Positions 1 through 7,858 of a stretch of 64,000 bases of DNA are shown here, in pieces. Under the pieces are notes generated by a model. It searched no databases and was not told the DNA's origin. It saw nothing but the letters and a program-made list of their open reading frames with translations. Origin of the DNA: Rahnella aceris (GTDB taxonomy: Bacteria > Pseudomonadota > Gammaproteobacteria > Enterobacterales > Enterobacteriaceae). The stretch's first letter is position 1; each line of letters opens with the position of its first letter. The stretch spans positions 1,612,001 through 1,676,000 of the forward strand of contig NZ_JAADJV010000001.1 in NCBI RefSeq assembly GCF_011684115.1. Reading direction: 5' to 3'. The position numbers and the translations under genes were made by a program.

Positions 1-57
1 GGTGCGCGCGACGCCTTGCGCAAAACCCACGACGTCGTGCGTCAGCGCCGCCGCTGA
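1..57 (+). CDS. possible 3' end of an upstream gene (partial)
   Basis: Frame 1 is open from the window edge to a TGA at 55-57 and reads as an arginine-rich tail ending in VVRQRRR. Such a basic end followed by a promoter-sized gap before the next gene is what a C-terminus would look like. With only 18 codons visible it cannot be assigned to a family, and chance is a real alternative. Confidence 0.3.
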   Translation, partial: GARDALRKTHDVVRQRRR

Positions 58-121
58 TATTCTTACGCTCTGCTGCGCGCCTTCTATACTTCATAAAACA
101 CCTGAGTTTATGAGGGCATGC

Positions 122-1210
122 ATGTTCACCCATCGTTTGGTATTTCCTGCCAGCGTACTGCGCGGGCGCGGCGCCATTAAGCATCTGGGCGCGATGTGCG
201 GACGCTTAGGCCAGCGGGCAATGTTAGTGGGCGGTAAACGCGCCATTGCCAGCGTCGAGGCGAAAGTCGCGGATCAGCTCGAGCAGCAGATGGTCAGTTA
301 TCTTGGCAGTGAAATCTTCAACGGCGTATGTTGTCAGGAGGAAATCAACCGGCTGGCAGACGTGTTCCGCACGCAAGGGGTGGAAGTGATTATCGCCACC
401 GGTGGCGGAAAAGCGCTGGATACCGCCAAAGCGGCAGGCGTGGCGTGCAATATTCCGGTGGTGACACTGCCGAGCATTGCGGGCACCTGTTCGGCGGTGA
501 CCTCGCTGGCGTTCCGTTATCATCAGGACGGTGAATTCCGTGACATGATGCCGTTACCCTGTGGCCCCGCTGCGGTGGTGATCGACGCTGATTTACTGGC
601 CACCGCCCCGCTGCAATGGCTCTCAGCGGGCATCGGCGATACGCTGGCAAAATGGTACGAATATCGTGCCATCAGCGACCTGAATCAGCTTACCGGCCTG
701 GCAGGTGTCGCCAGAACCAACAGTGAATTGTGTTACACCCTGATCGAACATTTCGCCGCCGACGCCTGTTTTGCGGTGCATGACGGCAAAGCCAACAACG
801 CCCTCGAACAGGTGCTCGATGCCATTTTCCTCTACGCCGGACTGACCTCAGTCATGAGCAACGGCGCACACACCGGCGCTTCCCATGCGTTATACGAAGG
901 TTTCACCGCCTGCCCGAAAACCCGCCACATCCCTCATGGTTTACTGGTCGGTTACAGCAACCTGTGCCTGCTGGCACTGGAAAACCGCAGCGACGATGAG
1001 TTGCTGACCGCCATCGCCCTGGCCCGCGACAGTGCCATACCAACACAGTTAGCGCATATCGCGACAGGGCTGACGGAGCAGGATCTGGCCGTGATTATTG
1101 ACCGCAGTCTGAGCACGCCGGATATGGCGAACATGCCGTGGGAAGTGGAATTTGCGGAAATTCGGGCCGCCATGGAGAGAGTGGAGAGGCTTGGGGCGAA
1201 AATTAATTAG
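122..1210 (+). CDS. GldA/HcxA-type NAD(P)-dependent metal alcohol dehydrogenase
   Basis: Cytosolic dehydrogenase of 362 residues, the same length as E. coli HcxA (YbdH), which reduces 2-oxo acids; the family also includes glycerol dehydrogenase GldA. The nucleotide-binding motif GGGKALDTAK lies near residues 93-102. The AGIGDTLAKWYE segment near residue 170 supplies the metal-binding Asp, and histidines in HTGASHALYEG and HIPHG fit the remaining metal ligands. The frame is open further upstream from a GTG at 2, but the ATG at 122 is preceded by GAGGG at a 5-base spacing and gives the family length; an in-frame ATG at 110 is an alternative. It converges with the LysR gene of the neighbouring operon, separated by a REP-like inverted pair. 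The substrate is not predictable from sequence: HcxA-like 2-oxo acid reduction is the closest guess. Confidence 0.85.
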   Translation: MFTHRLVFPASVLRGRGAIKHLGAMCGRLGQRAMLVGGKRAIASVEAKVADQLEQQMVSYLGSEIFNGVCCQEEINRLADVFRTQGVEVIIATGGGKALDTAKAAGVACNIPVVTLPSIAGTCSAVTSLAFRYHQDGEFRDMMPLPCGPAAVVIDADLLATAPLQWLSAGIGDTLAKWYEYRAISDLNQLTGLAGVARTNSELCYTLIEHFAADACFAVHDGKANNALEQVLDAIFLYAGLTSVMSNGAHTGASHALYEGFTACPKTRHIPHGLLVGYSNLCLLALENRSDDELLTAIALARDSAIPTQLAHIATGLTEQDLAVIIDRSLSTPDMANMPWEVEFAEIRAAMERVERLGAKIN

Positions 1211-1256
1211 ATTTTGGGATGCCCTTAACGATAGGGCTAAAGCGGCCATGACTCAG

Positions 1257-1383
1257 CTCCTCCCCCTGCGAAGGGGGAGGCTGGGAGGGGGTTTTAAGGG
1301 CTGACACCAGAGTAAAGCTAACATCAACTCTTTGATTTTACTTTAATACCCCACCCCAACCCTCCCCTTCGCAGGGGAGGGAG
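1257..1383. repeat. REP-like inverted pair (copy 1, convergent gene ends)
   Basis: Two arms in opposite orientation: 1257-1297 contains the palindrome CTCCCCCTGCGAAGGGGGAG followed by a G-rich tail, and 1342-1383 carries the related CTCCCCTTCGCAGGGGAG preceded by the complementary tail. About 44 bases separate them. The two arm types recur as the same kind of pair at 6163-6270 and 43305-43430. It lies between the stop codons of two convergent genes, where it could act as a terminator for both strands. Confidence 0.85.
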
Positions 1384-1389
1384 TAAGGC

Positions 1390-2280
1390 TCAGACTCCCT
1401 GAATTCTGAGATCCCACAGCTTACTCCGTATCAGTTGTTTCAGCCGGTTCGAGGCCTGCGACGCCGGTTGATCCCGGCGGCTCAGCAAAATCACCTCAAA
1501 TGGCAGGGGTTCCACTACCGCCACGATCTTCAGTTGATCAACATACCGCCGGGCGGTAAACGTATCGACCACGCCGACACCGCCGCCTGCCAGCACCATG
1601 TCGGCGATCACCGAGTAGGTTTTGATGAACAACGCCGAGTGCGGCATCAGACCGTTTTCGCGCAGGACGCGGTTGAGCACCTGCCCCAGCGGATCCTGCT
1701 GCTGCAACATCAGCAGATCGTTTTCACACAGCCACGCCAGCGTTACCGGCCCTTCGACCGGGGAATCTTTGGGCAGGAGCGCGACCATATTGGCCTGATA
1801 GATCGACTCAGCAACCAGTTCCTGCGTGGCCTGCTCGCCAAATGCCAGCGCGAAATCCATTTTGTATTGCAGCAAGTCCTGACTCAGCGTGTTGAAATGT
1901 CCGGTCACCAGTTCGACGCTGCCGCCGGGCGTCTGACGGCGGAAATCCACCAGCACCGGCGCCATCACGCTGTGTCCGAGGGCGTGCGCCGAACCAATGC
2001 GCACATGCTGGCCTTCGCCCTGACGTAACTGTTCCGCCAGCTCACCGATGGCCTGAATATGGCTGAATAACGCTTCGACTTCCGGCATTAACCGCCGCCC
2101 TTCCGGCGTCACAATCAGCCCCTGCGGTGTACGGTCAAACAGCGTGAAACCCAGTTGCTGCTCAGCGTGATTCAGCACGCGGCTGACATTGGGCTGCGAC
2201 ACGTTCAGCAGGCGCGCCGCGCCGCTGACGCTGCCCGCCTGTAACACGGCCTGAAACACTTCGATGTGGCGTAAGCGCAT
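1390..2280 (-). CDS. LysR-family transcriptional regulator
   Basis: A 296-residue protein with the LysR layout: an N-terminal winged helix-turn-helix (residues 1-60, with the GSVSGAARLLNVSQPNVSRV recognition region at about 17-36) and a C-terminal effector-binding domain. The typical segment after the recognition helix, LGFTLFDRTPQGLIVTPEGR, is present. It begins 7 bases after the stop of the M55 peptidase gene, so it is the last gene of the peptide operon reading from 11733. A regulator encoded at the end of its own operon would be autoregulated. A palindrome at 11839-11851, upstream of the first gene, is a candidate binding site. The effector is unknown; a D-amino acid or dipeptide is a reasonable guess from context. 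Confidence 0.88.
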   Translation of the reverse strand: MRLRHIEVFQAVLQAGSVSGAARLLNVSQPNVSRVLNHAEQQLGFTLFDRTPQGLIVTPEGRRLMPEVEALFSHIQAIGELAEQLRQGEGQHVRIGSAHALGHSVMAPVLVDFRRQTPGGSVELVTGHFNTLSQDLLQYKMDFALAFGEQATQELVAESIYQANMVALLPKDSPVEGPVTLAWLCENDLLMLQQQDPLGQVLNRVLRENGLMPHSALFIKTYSVIADMVLAGGGVGVVDTFTARRYVDQLKIVAVVEPLPFEVILLSRRDQPASQASNRLKQLIRSKLWDLRIQGV

Positions 2281-2287
2281 TGCGGCC

Positions 2288-3109
2288 CTATTTCTGCGAG
2301 GTGGCTAAGTACGAGAAAGCACTTAACAGGCTGATAATATTAGCAACGGTCGGGCTGTGATAACCGACGGTGACGGCATCGAGACGCTCAACGCCGGGGA
2401 TCAGACAGAATAAATCTGCCAGGACCGGTTTCGCAGTCATCAGTTCAAGATGGTATGGCGCACTGAATCTTCCGGCAGTGAGCGGCGCAGGTTTGCTGAC
2501 GGCAATGGTCGCCTGTTTACGGATTTTGGCACAGGCAATCGACGGGCTGTCGGATTCGGCGGCATTGGCGGAAATCGCCCGTTTGACGCAGACATATTGC
2601 GATTCAGGGTAATAGCGGCGGATCCAGGTTTCGAGGTGATCGTCGCCGGTCACCAGCCATAACGGCACGTTGAGTTCCGCACCGGCAGCGGCGTATAAGT
2701 CGCTTTCGCCGACCACGTTGCCGTTGAGTTTAACGCGGTAAAAAGCGCGGCCATTGATGGTGTGCGCCAGTACACCGTTTTCGCCTGCGGCAGTGTGATA
2801 GCCGACAAACATCAGGCCGTCGTATTGCTGTTGTTGCAGCCCTTCGACCATCGATAAACCACGCGGTTTACCCTGTACCAGCCTGGCTCGCGGGTCGATT
2901 TTATCGGCGCGCAGGTTTTGCATCATCGCGTGGCTGTCGGCCACCGTCACTTCCATCGCGCCACCAGCAAAAGCGCCGTCGATGGCGGCGTTAACTTCGC
3001 CTTCCATCAGTGCACGGGCGGCCTCGTAATCTGAATTCCCCGGGCTGCACTGCTCAGGACGCATGACACCCGCAATACCTTCAATGTCCGCAGAGATAAA
3101 CACTTTCAT
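2288..3109 (-). CDS. M55 family D-aminopeptidase (DppA-like)
   Basis: A 273-residue zinc peptidase matching the D-aminopeptidase DppA of Bacillus subtilis, which releases N-terminal D-Ala from short peptides. The expected metal ligands are visible: Asp8 and Glu10 in SADIEG, His60 in VADSHA, His105 in FVGYHTAAGE and Glu135 in VVGESD, with a further conserved His116 in the active-site loop. The start was moved from 3163 to the ATG at 3109, which places Asp8 and Glu10 exactly as in the family and has AGGGAA six bases upstream. It follows the S58 peptidase gene after a 90-base gap that holds a diverged REP-like copy. It probably hydrolyses imported peptides carrying D-residues; the exact substrate is inferred from context. 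Confidence 0.88.
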   Translation of the reverse strand: MKVFISADIEGIAGVMRPEQCSPGNSDYEAARALMEGEVNAAIDGAFAGGAMEVTVADSHAMMQNLRADKIDPRARLVQGKPRGLSMVEGLQQQQYDGLMFVGYHTAAGENGVLAHTINGRAFYRVKLNGNVVGESDLYAAAGAELNVPLWLVTGDDHLETWIRRYYPESQYVCVKRAISANAAESDSPSIACAKIRKQATIAVSKPAPLTAGRFSAPYHLELMTAKPVLADLFCLIPGVERLDAVTVGYHSPTVANIISLLSAFSYLATSQK

Positions 3110-3148
3110 CAGTCGTTCCCTTTTTGGTTTGGTTACCAGACGGAGGCT

Positions 3149-3195
3149 AAACCCACACCCCATCCCAGCCTTCCCCTCGTGAGAGGGGAAGGAGC
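3149..3195. repeat. REP-like palindrome (diverged single copy, inside operon)
   Basis: A CTTCCCCTCGTGAGAGGGGAAG palindrome (quoted span is the stem and loop) with the ACCCCATCCCAGC-type tail of the family. It lies between the S58 peptidase stop and the M55 peptidase start. Its core differs from the GCGAAGG/CTTCGC core of the other copies. Confidence 0.6.
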
Positions 3196-3199
3196 CAGG

Positions 3200-4264
3200 C
3201 TAGTTCGCCAGATTATCTAATACTTCACTCAACCCCGGCCGGTAATGTCCGTCGAATCCGCAAACGGTTTCAGCACTCAGTAAGGCATCAATAATAGCGT
3301 GTTCTGTGGCGTCTGCCGCCAGTGCCAGTAAAGGCTCAAGTTCGGCATCCGGTAATGTGACACCGTCACGTTGCGTCGAAAATGCCAGCGCGATATCCCC
3401 TGATCCATGCCCCCAGTAACTGCCCAGACGCCCTAACCCGGCACCGGCGCGTTTGGCAATGCGTCCGAGCTGGCGGCTGTCAAGATAGCAATCGCAGGCC
3501 ATCACAATAATCACCGAACCGGCGTCCACCTGCGGCGCCAGTTGCGGAAGGATTTGGGCGATGGCTTCGCCGGCACGCACGCCGTCAAGCGTCAGGTCAG
3601 AGAGTTTGCCGAAGTTCGCCAGCACCAGTACGCCTAATGTCGCGTTTAGCGTTTCGCACCAGCGCGAGGCGGTGCCGATGCCGCCTTTTAAGCCAAAGCT
3701 GCTCATGCCACGTCCGGCACCCACGCTGCCACGGGCGAAGGTTTTTGTCGCGCTGTCGAGTGCGGTCAGCGCGTCGTCTTCACTCACCGCCATCGCCTGA
3801 ATATCATTAAGATAGAAATCATTGCACTCGAGGATAACCGGATTGATGGTGGCATCAGGACGGCCAATCTGCGGAAATTGCTGACAGCTGCGTTTCACCA
3901 GCGCATTAAATAACGTGCCGGTGGCGAAGGTATTGCTGAGCAGTACCGGCGTTTGCAGCTCGCCCAACTCCATCACCTGAATCAGCCCCATCGGTTTGCC
4001 GAAACCGTTTAACACCGCCACGCCACAGGGCAACGGCTTTTCATACAGATCGTCGCCCGGCGGCACGATGGCGGTGACGCCGGTCTGCACATCTCCGGCG
4101 GCCAGCGTGCTGTGTCCGACAGTCACGCCGGTCACATCAGTCAGTGAATTGGTGGCACCGCACGGGAAGCGCGGGCGGAAAATCTGGCGCGACCTGCGCC
4201 AGCGTTGCAGCAAGGCGGACAACGCCTGCTGCTGAAATTCATCTTCATGTTGTTGCGGATGCAT
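3200..4264 (-). CDS. S58 family aminopeptidase/esterase (DmpA-like)
   Basis: A 354-residue member of the DmpA (L-aminopeptidase D-Ala-esterase/amidase, peptidase family S58) group, self-cleaving N-terminal nucleophile enzymes that remove N-terminal residues from small peptides and amides. Family landmarks are the TDVTGVTVGH segment near residue 45, the ECNDFYLNDI segment, the glycine-rich GSVGAGRGM and the GGIGTASR segment, which matches the GGIGTSSR region of relatives where processing occurs. I do not assign the nucleophile from sequence alone. It starts 30 bases after the permease gsiD-like gene and is followed by the M55 peptidase, so two peptidases of different stereochemical taste are co-expressed with a peptide importer. 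There is no signal peptide, so it should act on imported peptides in the cytosol. Confidence 0.87.
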   Translation of the reverse strand: MHPQQHEDEFQQQALSALLQRWRRSRQIFRPRFPCGATNSLTDVTGVTVGHSTLAAGDVQTGVTAIVPPGDDLYEKPLPCGVAVLNGFGKPMGLIQVMELGELQTPVLLSNTFATGTLFNALVKRSCQQFPQIGRPDATINPVILECNDFYLNDIQAMAVSEDDALTALDSATKTFARGSVGAGRGMSSFGLKGGIGTASRWCETLNATLGVLVLANFGKLSDLTLDGVRAGEAIAQILPQLAPQVDAGSVIIVMACDCYLDSRQLGRIAKRAGAGLGRLGSYWGHGSGDIALAFSTQRDGVTLPDAELEPLLALAADATEHAIIDALLSAETVCGFDGHYRPGLSEVLDNLAN

Positions 4265-4294
4265 CAGTTTTCCGTTTCAGCTGTTCGGTGACTA

Positions 4295-5206
4295 TTACTT
4301 TTTCAGTTTAGGATCCAGCGTGTCACGCAGCGCGTCGCCGAGCAGATTAAATGCCAGAACCGTGAGGAATATCGCCAGCCCCGGGAACACGCTGACGTTC
4401 CATTTGCCCGCCATCATCATATTACGGCTCATCGCCAGAATATTGCCCCACTCCGGCACATCCGGTTCCGGCCCCAGACCGATAAAACTCAGGCTGGCTG
4501 CGGTCAGGATACTGGTGCCAATACGCATGGTGAAATAGACGATGACGTTTGAGAGCGTGCCCGGCAGGATATGACGCAAAATCACCACCCTGTCCGGCGC
4601 GCCGACGCAGCGAACTGCTTCGACATAGGCGCTTTGTTTAATCGATAACGTAGCAGCGCGCACGATGCGGGCAAACACCGGCACGCTGAATACCGCGACC
4701 GCGATGATCACGTTGTTCAGCCCCGGACCGAGAATAGCCACGACTGCAATGGCCAGCAACATGCCCGGAAAAGCGAACAGCACGTCGGAGCCACGCATGA
4801 TCAGCATATCCAGCCAGCGGCCGTAATATCCGGCCAGCAGCCCGAGTAACACACCGGCAATCATGCCGAGCGTGACCGAAAAAATACCGACATAAAGGGA
4901 GATACGCGCACCATAAATGATGCGGCTGAGGACATCTCTTCCCAAGTCGTCGGTGCCGAACCAGTGTTCCGGCGTCGGACCGACACCGAGTGCCATCCAG
5001 TCTGGTGTCATCGGGTCAAAAGGTGCCAGCCACGGCGCGAACACCGCAACAAGCACCAGCAGCAGGATAAATCCGCCGGAGACCAGTGCCATCGGATGAC
5101 GGATAAAGGTGTGAAAAAAGTCGTACCACGGCGAGCGGATATCATCGTTTTGCGAGGCTACCGCAGCCGGTTGGATTTCTCCCGGAGGAGAGACAGGATC
5201 GGTCAT
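4295..5206 (-). CDS. peptide ABC transporter inner-membrane permease (GsiD-like)
   Basis: A 303-residue DppC/OppC-type permease, identical in length to E. coli GsiD of the glutathione importer. After a cytosolic N-terminal tail of about 35 residues come about six membrane segments. The region near residues 190-220 is the EAA loop that contacts the ATPase: EAVRCVGAPDRVVILRHILP. It begins 9 bases after the GsiC-like gene behind an AGGAG site and forms the second half of the translocation pore. The operon context with D-peptide enzymes suggests peptides or murein fragments rather than glutathione as cargo. Confidence 0.9.
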   Translation of the reverse strand: MTDPVSPPGEIQPAAVASQNDDIRSPWYDFFHTFIRHPMALVSGGFILLLVLVAVFAPWLAPFDPMTPDWMALGVGPTPEHWFGTDDLGRDVLSRIIYGARISLYVGIFSVTLGMIAGVLLGLLAGYYGRWLDMLIMRGSDVLFAFPGMLLAIAVVAILGPGLNNVIIAVAVFSVPVFARIVRAATLSIKQSAYVEAVRCVGAPDRVVILRHILPGTLSNVIVYFTMRIGTSILTAASLSFIGLGPEPDVPEWGNILAMSRNMMMAGKWNVSVFPGLAIFLTVLAFNLLGDALRDTLDPKLKK

Positions 5207-5215
5207 GAGCAGCTC

Positions 5216-6136
5216 CTAACGCAGACGGATAGCAGGATTGACCACCGCGTACAGCAGATCAACCAGCAGGTTTATCAGAATAAATTCAAACACGAACAGC
5301 ATGACCAGTGCCTGAATCACCGGCTGATCCTGCGTTTTGATGGATTCGATCAGTAACCAGCCCAGCCCCGGCCAGCTGAACACGCTTTCGACAATGATCG
5401 AGCCACCGAGCAGGAAGCCAAATTGCAGGCCAAGCATGGTGATAATCGGGATCAGCGCATTACGCATGATGTGTTTCCACGTCACCAGACGCGCGCGTAA
5501 TCCTTTGGCGTTGGCGGTGCGCACATAATCTTCCTGCGCCACGTCGAGAAATGCTGAGCGGGTGAAACGCGCCATGACTGCCGCCACCGAGGAACCCAGG
5601 GTGATTGCCGGTAAGATAATGTCAGCGGGCTGATTAAATCCGCTAACGGCAAATATCCCGAACGGCATGGCGACAAACTGGATAAGCAACAATCCGAGCC
5701 AGAATGGCGGCATGGAAATGCCGCCGACCGCCATGCTCATCAGCGTCCAGTCCTGCCATTTTCCACGTTTGAGCGCAGACACCACGCCAATCACCAGCCC
5801 CAGCACCACTGACCAGGCAAAGCCCGCCAGCGCCAGCAGCAATGTCGGCATAAACCCGCTTTCAATCACACTTAACACCGGCTGACGCGTGCGGTAAGTG
5901 GTGCCCAGATCGCCGTGAATCATGCCGTCCAGCCAGTGCCAGTATTGCGCAGGCAGCGGATCATTCAGACCAAGCAGTTGCCGTGCTGACTCAACCGCCT
6001 CAACCGGCGCATCCTGACCGGCGTAAATACGCGCAGGGTCACCCGGCAGCAGCTTGATAAAGCCGAAAACCAGTAATGACACCACCAGTAAAACGGGGAT
6101 CATTTCCAGTATCCGGCGGATAAAATAGGTCAGCAT
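5216..6136 (-). CDS. peptide ABC transporter inner-membrane permease (GsiC-like)
   Basis: A 306-residue DppB/OppB-type permease, the same length as E. coli GsiC. The N-terminal YFIRRILEMIPVLL segment is the usual first membrane helix. A periplasmic region with the LLPGDPARIYAG motif follows, then five more hydrophobic segments. The EAA-type loop reads YVRTANAKGLRARLVTWKH. It is separated from the upstream binding-protein gene by 141 bases that contain a REP-like inverted pair, while the downstream permease gene follows at 9 bases. This suggests tightly coupled translation of the two permeases. Confidence 0.9.
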   Translation of the reverse strand: MLTYFIRRILEMIPVLLVVSLLVFGFIKLLPGDPARIYAGQDAPVEAVESARQLLGLNDPLPAQYWHWLDGMIHGDLGTTYRTRQPVLSVIESGFMPTLLLALAGFAWSVVLGLVIGVVSALKRGKWQDWTLMSMAVGGISMPPFWLGLLLIQFVAMPFGIFAVSGFNQPADIILPAITLGSSVAAVMARFTRSAFLDVAQEDYVRTANAKGLRARLVTWKHIMRNALIPIITMLGLQFGFLLGGSIIVESVFSWPGLGWLLIESIKTQDQPVIQALVMLFVFEFILINLLVDLLYAVVNPAIRLR

Positions 6137-6162
6137 AAAAGTGATTCCCTGAATTCAATAAA

Positions 6163-6270
6163 CTCCCTCCCCTGCGAAGGGGAGGGTTGGGGTGGGGTAT
6201 TTATGGCAACTCTGAATCTGAAGTTGCCTGCTAAACCCCCTCCCAGCCTCCCCCTTCGCAGGGGGAGGAG
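6163..6270. repeat. REP-like inverted pair (copy 2, between binding protein and permease genes)
   Basis: Arm one at 6163-6200 carries CTCCCTCCCCTGCGAAGGGG and its GGGTTGGGGTGGGG tail; arm two at about 6233-6270 is the inverse of the other arm type, with CTCCCCCTTCGCAGGGGGAG. A smaller inverted repeat (GGCAACT / AGTTGCC) sits in the spacer at about 6205-6227. The pair fills nearly the whole gap between the gsiB-like and gsiC-like genes inside one operon. That is the position occupied by REP sequences in the E. coli malE-malF gap, where they protect the upstream mRNA. Confidence 0.87.
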
Positions 6271-6277
6271 CAAAAAA

Positions 6278-7822
6278 TTACTTAAACTGTGCCTGATTAA
6301 AAATCAGTGAGCCGTCGGCCAGCATGTAGACGCCGGAAAGGTCTTTGCTCTTACCGACCAGGTTGTCCGGCACGCCGAGATAGGCCACCGGCGCATCTGC
6401 CCACAGCAGTTTTTGCGCATCGGCATAGGCGGCTTTACGTTTTTCCACATCAGCCGTTTGCAGACCGGCGGTGATCGCCGCATCAACCTGCTTGTTGCTG
6501 TAATAAGAGACGTTATAGGCAGAAGGGATCCAGGATTCGGTGGCAAACAGCGGACGCAACGCCCAGTCTGCATCGCCGGTAGAGGCCGACCATGCGCCGT
6601 AGTACATTTCCACTTTGGCATCCGCCGGTTTCGGTGTGCTCCACAGACGCTGGTTAAGCGAACCGGGATCCATCGGCACCAGTTTGACGCGCACGCCGAT
6701 CAGTGAAAGTTGTTGTTTCAGGAACTGCGCACTGCGGATACGGTCGGTTTTGTTCGAGCTCCACATTTCAACGTCGAAGCCCTTCTCATAACCGGCTTCT
6801 TTCATCAGCGCTTTGGCTTTAGCGATGTTATAGCTGTAATCCGGCGTGGTTTGTTTCTGATAGAACTGAACGTTTTTCGGCAGCGGCGAGGTGGACGGCG
6901 AACCCAGACCGGCGAAACCGACTTTCAGCCACAGATTACGGTCAATAGCGTAGTTAATCGCCTGACGGACACGCACGTCAGAGAACTCTTTTTTCTGCGT
7001 ATTGAAGGCGATGTAATACAGATAGATGCCCGGATCCTGCGCAATATCCAGCTTCGGATCGCTCTTCACGGTATCCACCAGATCGGACGGCAGCGGATAC
7101 ACCGCGTCCACGCCGCCGGACTTCAGTTTCGCCACCTGCGTGGAATCTTCCGGCGTCGGGTAAAGCGTGACGGAATCTACTTTCGGCCAGCCTTTCTGCC
7201 AGTAGTTGTCGTATTTCACCAGTTTGACGTCTTTACCCTGCTGCCATTCCACAAACTTAAACGGACCAGTGCCGACCGGATGCACACTCAGATCCTGTTC
7301 GTTCGGGTATTGCTTTAACGATGCCGGGCTGTGCATCACCGCTGACGGGTGCGCCAGGGTGTTGATCATCGCACCAAACGGTTTGTTGAGGGTGATTTTT
7401 ACCTGATACGGACTGACCACATCAACGGATTTGATCATGCTGAACAGCGAGTTACGTTTCAGATGATTGGCCGGATTGGCCAGCCGATCCAGGTTGGCTT
7501 TTACCGCATCAGCATTGAACGGCGTGCCGTCCTGGAAAGTCACATCGTGGCGAAGATTAACGGTGAATTCGGTCGCATCGCTGTTACTGGTGTAATCCGT
7601 CGCCAGCACCGGCACAACGGCCATTTTGCTGTCGAACTGGAACAGGCGTTCAAAAATACCGCTCTGAATGGAATAACTCAGGGTATCGGTGGTGTCGTGC
7701 GGGTCAAAACCGGTCACGTCGGCATACATGGAAATACGCAGATCTTTGGCCTGAGCCGACGCCGCAAAACAAAGCGCCAGTCCGGCGGCAAGCAGGCTTT
7801 TACGCACTAAGGTCGAATGCAT
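6278..7822 (-). CDS. periplasmic peptide-binding protein of ABC transporter (GsiB-like)
   Basis: A 514-residue family 5 solute-binding protein. A Sec signal peptide (KSLLAAGLALCFAASAQA, about residues 8-25) precedes the mature chain. The body matches the GsiB subgroup: FQDGTPFNADAVKANLDR, HPVGTGPFKF and SASTGDADWALRPLFA all have direct counterparts in E. coli GsiB. An AGGAG site lies six bases before the ATG. It delivers substrate to the two permeases encoded downstream. The ligand pocket cannot be read from sequence, so glutathione, short peptides and murein peptides all remain possible; the operon favours D-residue peptides. Confidence 0.9.
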   Translation of the reverse strand: MHSTLVRKSLLAAGLALCFAASAQAKDLRISMYADVTGFDPHDTTDTLSYSIQSGIFERLFQFDSKMAVVPVLATDYTSNSDATEFTVNLRHDVTFQDGTPFNADAVKANLDRLANPANHLKRNSLFSMIKSVDVVSPYQVKITLNKPFGAMINTLAHPSAVMHSPASLKQYPNEQDLSVHPVGTGPFKFVEWQQGKDVKLVKYDNYWQKGWPKVDSVTLYPTPEDSTQVAKLKSGGVDAVYPLPSDLVDTVKSDPKLDIAQDPGIYLYYIAFNTQKKEFSDVRVRQAINYAIDRNLWLKVGFAGLGSPSTSPLPKNVQFYQKQTTPDYSYNIAKAKALMKEAGYEKGFDVEMWSSNKTDRIRSAQFLKQQLSLIGVRVKLVPMDPGSLNQRLWSTPKPADAKVEMYYGAWSASTGDADWALRPLFATESWIPSAYNVSYYSNKQVDAAITAGLQTADVEKRKAAYADAQKLLWADAPVAYLGVPDNLVGKSKDLSGVYMLADGSLIFNQAQFK

Positions 7823-7858
7823 GGTGTTCTCCTGTGTGTCCCAAAAAAGAATGTTGAG

